DNA of 64,000 nt from Phoenix dactylifera (taxonomy: Eukaryota > Streptophyta > Magnoliopsida > Arecales > Arecaceae): the NCBI RefSeq assembly GCF_009389715.1, contig NC_052401.1:2034843-2098842 (forward strand). The letters run 5' to 3'. The notes below the pieces were generated by a model, which saw nothing but the letters and a program-made list of their open reading frames with translations, did no database searches and had not been told where the DNA came from. This document shows positions 61,507 to 64,000 of the stretch, piece by piece (within the stretch, counting starts at the first letter, position 1; each line of letters starts with the position of its first letter). A program made the translations under genes and the position numbers.

Positions 61507-64000
61507 TTTTTTTTTTTTTTTTTGCTGAAAACGGATATTTCATACAATACGTGTACGAATACATCCAAGAAAGTCAAAATACAACAACTCACGGAGAGCC
61601 TGCGGAAGCTCCCCCTCTCCTCCCCACAGAGCGTACCCTGAGTGGTGGGCCGCATAAGTCGCCACCCAGTCGGCTGCCCCATTAGCTTCCCTAAATACAT
61701 GCTTAACCAAAAAAGCCCTCCCATCTCCCATCATCATCCAGATATCACGGATCAAGGGGTGATCTGTACCATCAGCCGTCTCCCCCCTTTGGATCCATCT
61801 GATGACCGTAGCCGAGTCACCCTCCAACACGATCGAGCTAGCCTGCAGGACCATCCTCGCATGGCGCACACCCGCCCAGGCAGCTCGAAGCTCTGCCTCC
61901 GGAACTGATATGTCAAACAACTGGCAGCCACCTGCTGCCACTACCCTGGAGTGCGGGTCTCGTATAACAAAGCCTGCACCGCCCCGCGTGCCACCATCCA
62001 ACACCGACCCATCAAAATTAACCTTGAGGAAGCTTGGGGGTGGGGGCTCCCAGGTGAAAAACACCATCTGATGAGCTGCCGAAGCAGAAGGGGGGCCCCA
62101 GGTGCCCTGAGCTGTCAAAGGCCTATCTGAAGAGTGGGTGGGCATGATCTCTGAAGCCTGTACACGAGCATGCTCCGCAGTAAATCGTGGTGACACCCTG
62201 CGGTCACCGAGGGTCCGAGCGTTCCTTGCCAGCCAAATCTGATACGCTGTGCAACTCGCTCTAATGGCCTCCTGACTCGTCCTCGTGCTGGCTAGCCACT
62301 GCCGCATCGTGTGAAGAAACTGTAGTCGCTCACTCCGAGCCTCCTGCGGGACCCCGGCCCACTGCCATGTAAGCCTCGCCCATATGCACTGGAAGAGCAC
62401 ATGGTCCACTGACTCCACGGCCCCGCATGTCCCACACTCCGCGGGGATCCCCCATCCACGCCTGCTCAGTGCTGCTCTCGTTGGCAGGCGGTCCCAGAAA
62501 ACTTTCCATAAGAAGAGGGCTACCCGGGGGTGGAGGCCGTACCTCCAGATCCAATTACCATCCGGCCCCCTATCCTGCTCTGGCTGAATGACACGGGTGA
62601 GGTCTCCCAACCTGACCCTGGCCCGGCTCGAGGTGCCCCATACCCTGACATCCGATCCTGCACATCCTGGTAACGGGATGGACCGAATCCTCGCTGCTAG
62701 ATGTACTCCAAATAGCTGTCGAAGTCTAGCATCATCCCACTCCGCTCCTCCTGCCGCCAGAAGGTCGCAAACCCGTAGTCCCTCTGCTGCCTCTATGCTA
62801 ACCATGGTCGGCCACCTCCCCAATGGGAGGGTGTCCACCCACGGCTCACTGGTCACATCAATGCTCCTGCCATCACCTATCAGCCATCTGGTGTTAGCTG
62901 ATGCAGTCCGCAGATACCTCCCAATCTCGCGCCACATGAAAGAGCCTCGGCGACCTCGCCCTACTCCCTCTAGGCCCCCACAGCCATATCTAGCTGCCAT
63001 CACCTGACTCCATAGGCTGTGTGGCTCAAGCAAGAATCGAACCGCATGCCGGGCAATGAGCGCCTCGCGCCTCTCCATCAACGACTGCACCCCTAGGCCA
63101 CCCTCACTGGTAGGACGGCAAACCTGCTCCCAAGCCACCAGATGCACGCCATGGCCCCCACCATGTGATCCCCACAAGAAACTCCGAAGAAGACGCTCGA
63201 TCCTCAACAGAGTCATCTTTGGTATCACAGTGTGAGCCATGAGGTACAGTGGTATGGAGCCCAATACTGATCTAATCAAAGTCAGTCTCCCCATCATGGA
63301 TAGGGAGGATGCTGTCCATCCCTCAAGCCTGCTCTGGACTCGCTGTACTAGGCTCGAGCACTCTGCTACTCGTGGCCGCCTACCACTGATGGGAACTCCC
63401 AGGTAGGTCAGTGTCCCCTCCTGCTCTGGTATCTGCAATATCCCTCGGATCTCCTGTCGGACTCTGATATCCGTGCTGGGACTGAACGTGATAGCTGACT
63501 TCGTGAAATTCACTCTCTGGCCAGACTCCATGCAGTACTCCATCACCACCCTGCAAAGAATCCGTGCCTCCGTCACTCGTGCCCTGGTCAAAAGAAGGCA
63601 ATCATCAGCGAAAAATAAATGTGAGAGAGGTCGGGCCCTCGGTGCTGGAATGTACGCCTCCAGCTCCCGGTCGGCGCAAACTCTCTGTAGGGTCCGTGAT
63701 AAGATATCAGCACAAATAATAAACAAATATGGGGATAAAGGACATCCCTGCCGCAATCCCAAGGTGGACTCGAAGAATAGTGTGGGTGTGCCGTTGATCA
63801 AGATAGAAAACTTTGGTCCCCGGATGCACCCCATGATCCATCCAATCCATCGCCTGTGGAAACCGTACGCCACCAGTGCTCGCTCGAGAAAGCTCCACTT
63901 GATCCTGTCGTAAGCCCTCTCCATATCCAGCTTGATGGCCATCAAGCTGCGCCTTTTCGGTGCTCTTTGGAGATCCCACATCATTTCCTGAGCCAATAAA
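61507..64000 (-). mobile_element. L1-type LINE, 3' part, cut by window edge
   Basis: The T-run at 61507-61523 is the poly(A) tail of the minus-strand element; the 3' UTR between the stop (61540) and tail is only about 16 bp. The element goes beyond 64000, so its 5' end and target-site duplication cannot be seen. It is the same type as the remnant at 4736-5426 and 17493-18086. Confidence 0.92.
61540..64000 (-). CDS. LINE ORF2 polyprotein, partial: reverse transcriptase, zinc domain, RNase H
   Basis: Open through at least 818 codons; the frame goes on past the edge (the codon before MAQEMM is TTG, so Met is not a proven start). RT: KLDMERAYDRIKWSFL, GLRQGCPLSPYLF, catalytic FFADDCLLL at about 128-136, YLGVPISGRR, WKVFWDRLPTRAAL. 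A plant LINE zinc-binding region follows (CGTCGAVESVDHVLFQC). The C-terminal RNase H reads VNFDGSVLDGGTRGGAGFVI ... EAELRAAW ... VLEGDSATVIRWI ... HVFREANGAADWVA. The lack of stops suggests fairly recent insertion. The endonuclease and ORF1 must lie outside the window. Confidence 0.93.
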   Translation of the reverse strand, partial: LLAQEMMWDLQRAPKRRSLMAIKLDMERAYDRIKWSFLERALVAYGFHRRWIGWIMGCIRGPKFSILINGTPTLFFESTLGLRQGCPLSPYLFIICADILSRTLQRVCADRELEAYIPAPRARPLSHLFFADDCLLLTRARVTEARILCRVVMEYCMESGQRVNFTKSAITFSPSTDIRVRQEIRGILQIPEQEGTLTYLGVPISGRRPRVAECSSLVQRVQSRLEGWTASSLSMMGRLTLIRSVLGSIPLYLMAHTVIPKMTLLRIERLLRSFLWGSHGGGHGVHLVAWEQVCRPTSEGGLGVQSLMERREALIARHAVRFLLEPHSLWSQVMAARYGCGGLEGVGRGRRGSFMWREIGRYLRTASANTRWLIGDGRSIDVTSEPWVDTLPLGRWPTMVSIEAAEGLRVCDLLAAGGAEWDDARLRQLFGVHLAARIRSIPLPGCAGSDVRVWGTSSRARVRLGDLTRVIQPEQDRGPDGNWIWRYGLHPRVALFLWKVFWDRLPTRAALSRRGWGIPAECGTCGAVESVDHVLFQCIWARLTWQWAGVPQEARSERLQFLHTMRQWLASTRTSQEAIRASCTAYQIWLARNARTLGDRRVSPRFTAEHARVQASEIMPTHSSDRPLTAQGTWGPPSASAAHQMVFFTWEPPPPSFLKVNFDGSVLDGGTRGGAGFVIRDPHSRVVAAGGCQLFDISVPEAELRAAWAGVRHARMVLQASSIVLEGDSATVIRWIQRGETADGTDHPLIRDIWMMMGDGRAFLVKHVFREANGAADWVATYAAHHSGYALWGGEGELPQALRELLYFDFLGCIRTRIV

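Overview
The window is nuclear DNA from a flowering plant, most likely a monocot. The genes have many introns and AT-rich introns and spacers. Some are GC-rich in their exons (a carotenoid cyclase, a NAC factor), and the retroelements are plant-type (Athila, Tat, L1-type LINE). The species cannot be named from the sequence alone; a palm-like or other non-grass monocot is only a guess.

Layout: (1) 1-3859, minus strand: the 5' part of a gene for an ELM1-type mitochondrial fission protein, running off the left edge. (2) 4736-31024: a nested block of transposable elements. An old LINE (4736-5426 and 17493-about 18086) is split by a complete, probably young Athila element (5427-17487, TSD TTACC, intact 1846-aa gag-pol). 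Beside it lies a complete 12.8-kb Tat-lineage element on the minus strand (18223-31024, TSD GTATT). The Tat gag-pol frame is broken by three in-frame stops. Its 3' region carries a plus-strand, three-exon antisense gene of 729 codons, followed by 46-bp and 121-bp tandem repeats. (3) 31237-36086, plus: RAR1, the CHORD co-chaperone of plant immunity, in five exons; the Tat element ends only 212 bp before its start codon. (4) 36791-38278, minus: an intronless lycopene beta-cyclase of the chromoplast (CYC-B/CCS-like) type. (5) About 40457-42124, plus: a bZIP factor gene that looks broken. (6) 44327-50158, plus: a VPS55/LEPROT family endosomal membrane protein, first coding exon not found. (7) 53477-55238, minus: a three-exon NAC transcription factor (NAC090-like). 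(8) 55239-61500: spacer with microsatellites, a small hairpin repeat and degraded repeats. (9) 61507-64000, minus: the 3' part of an L1-type LINE with an open reading frame and a poly(A) tail, cut by the right edge.

The host genes are not a pathway; they are ordinary neighbours (organelle fission, immunity, carotenoids, endosomal sorting, transcription control). The most unusual structure is the Tat element: it has an opposite-strand gene with its own likely TATA box, leader intron, two phase-consistent coding introns and 3' end, plus tandem repeats in both the LTRs and the 3' region.
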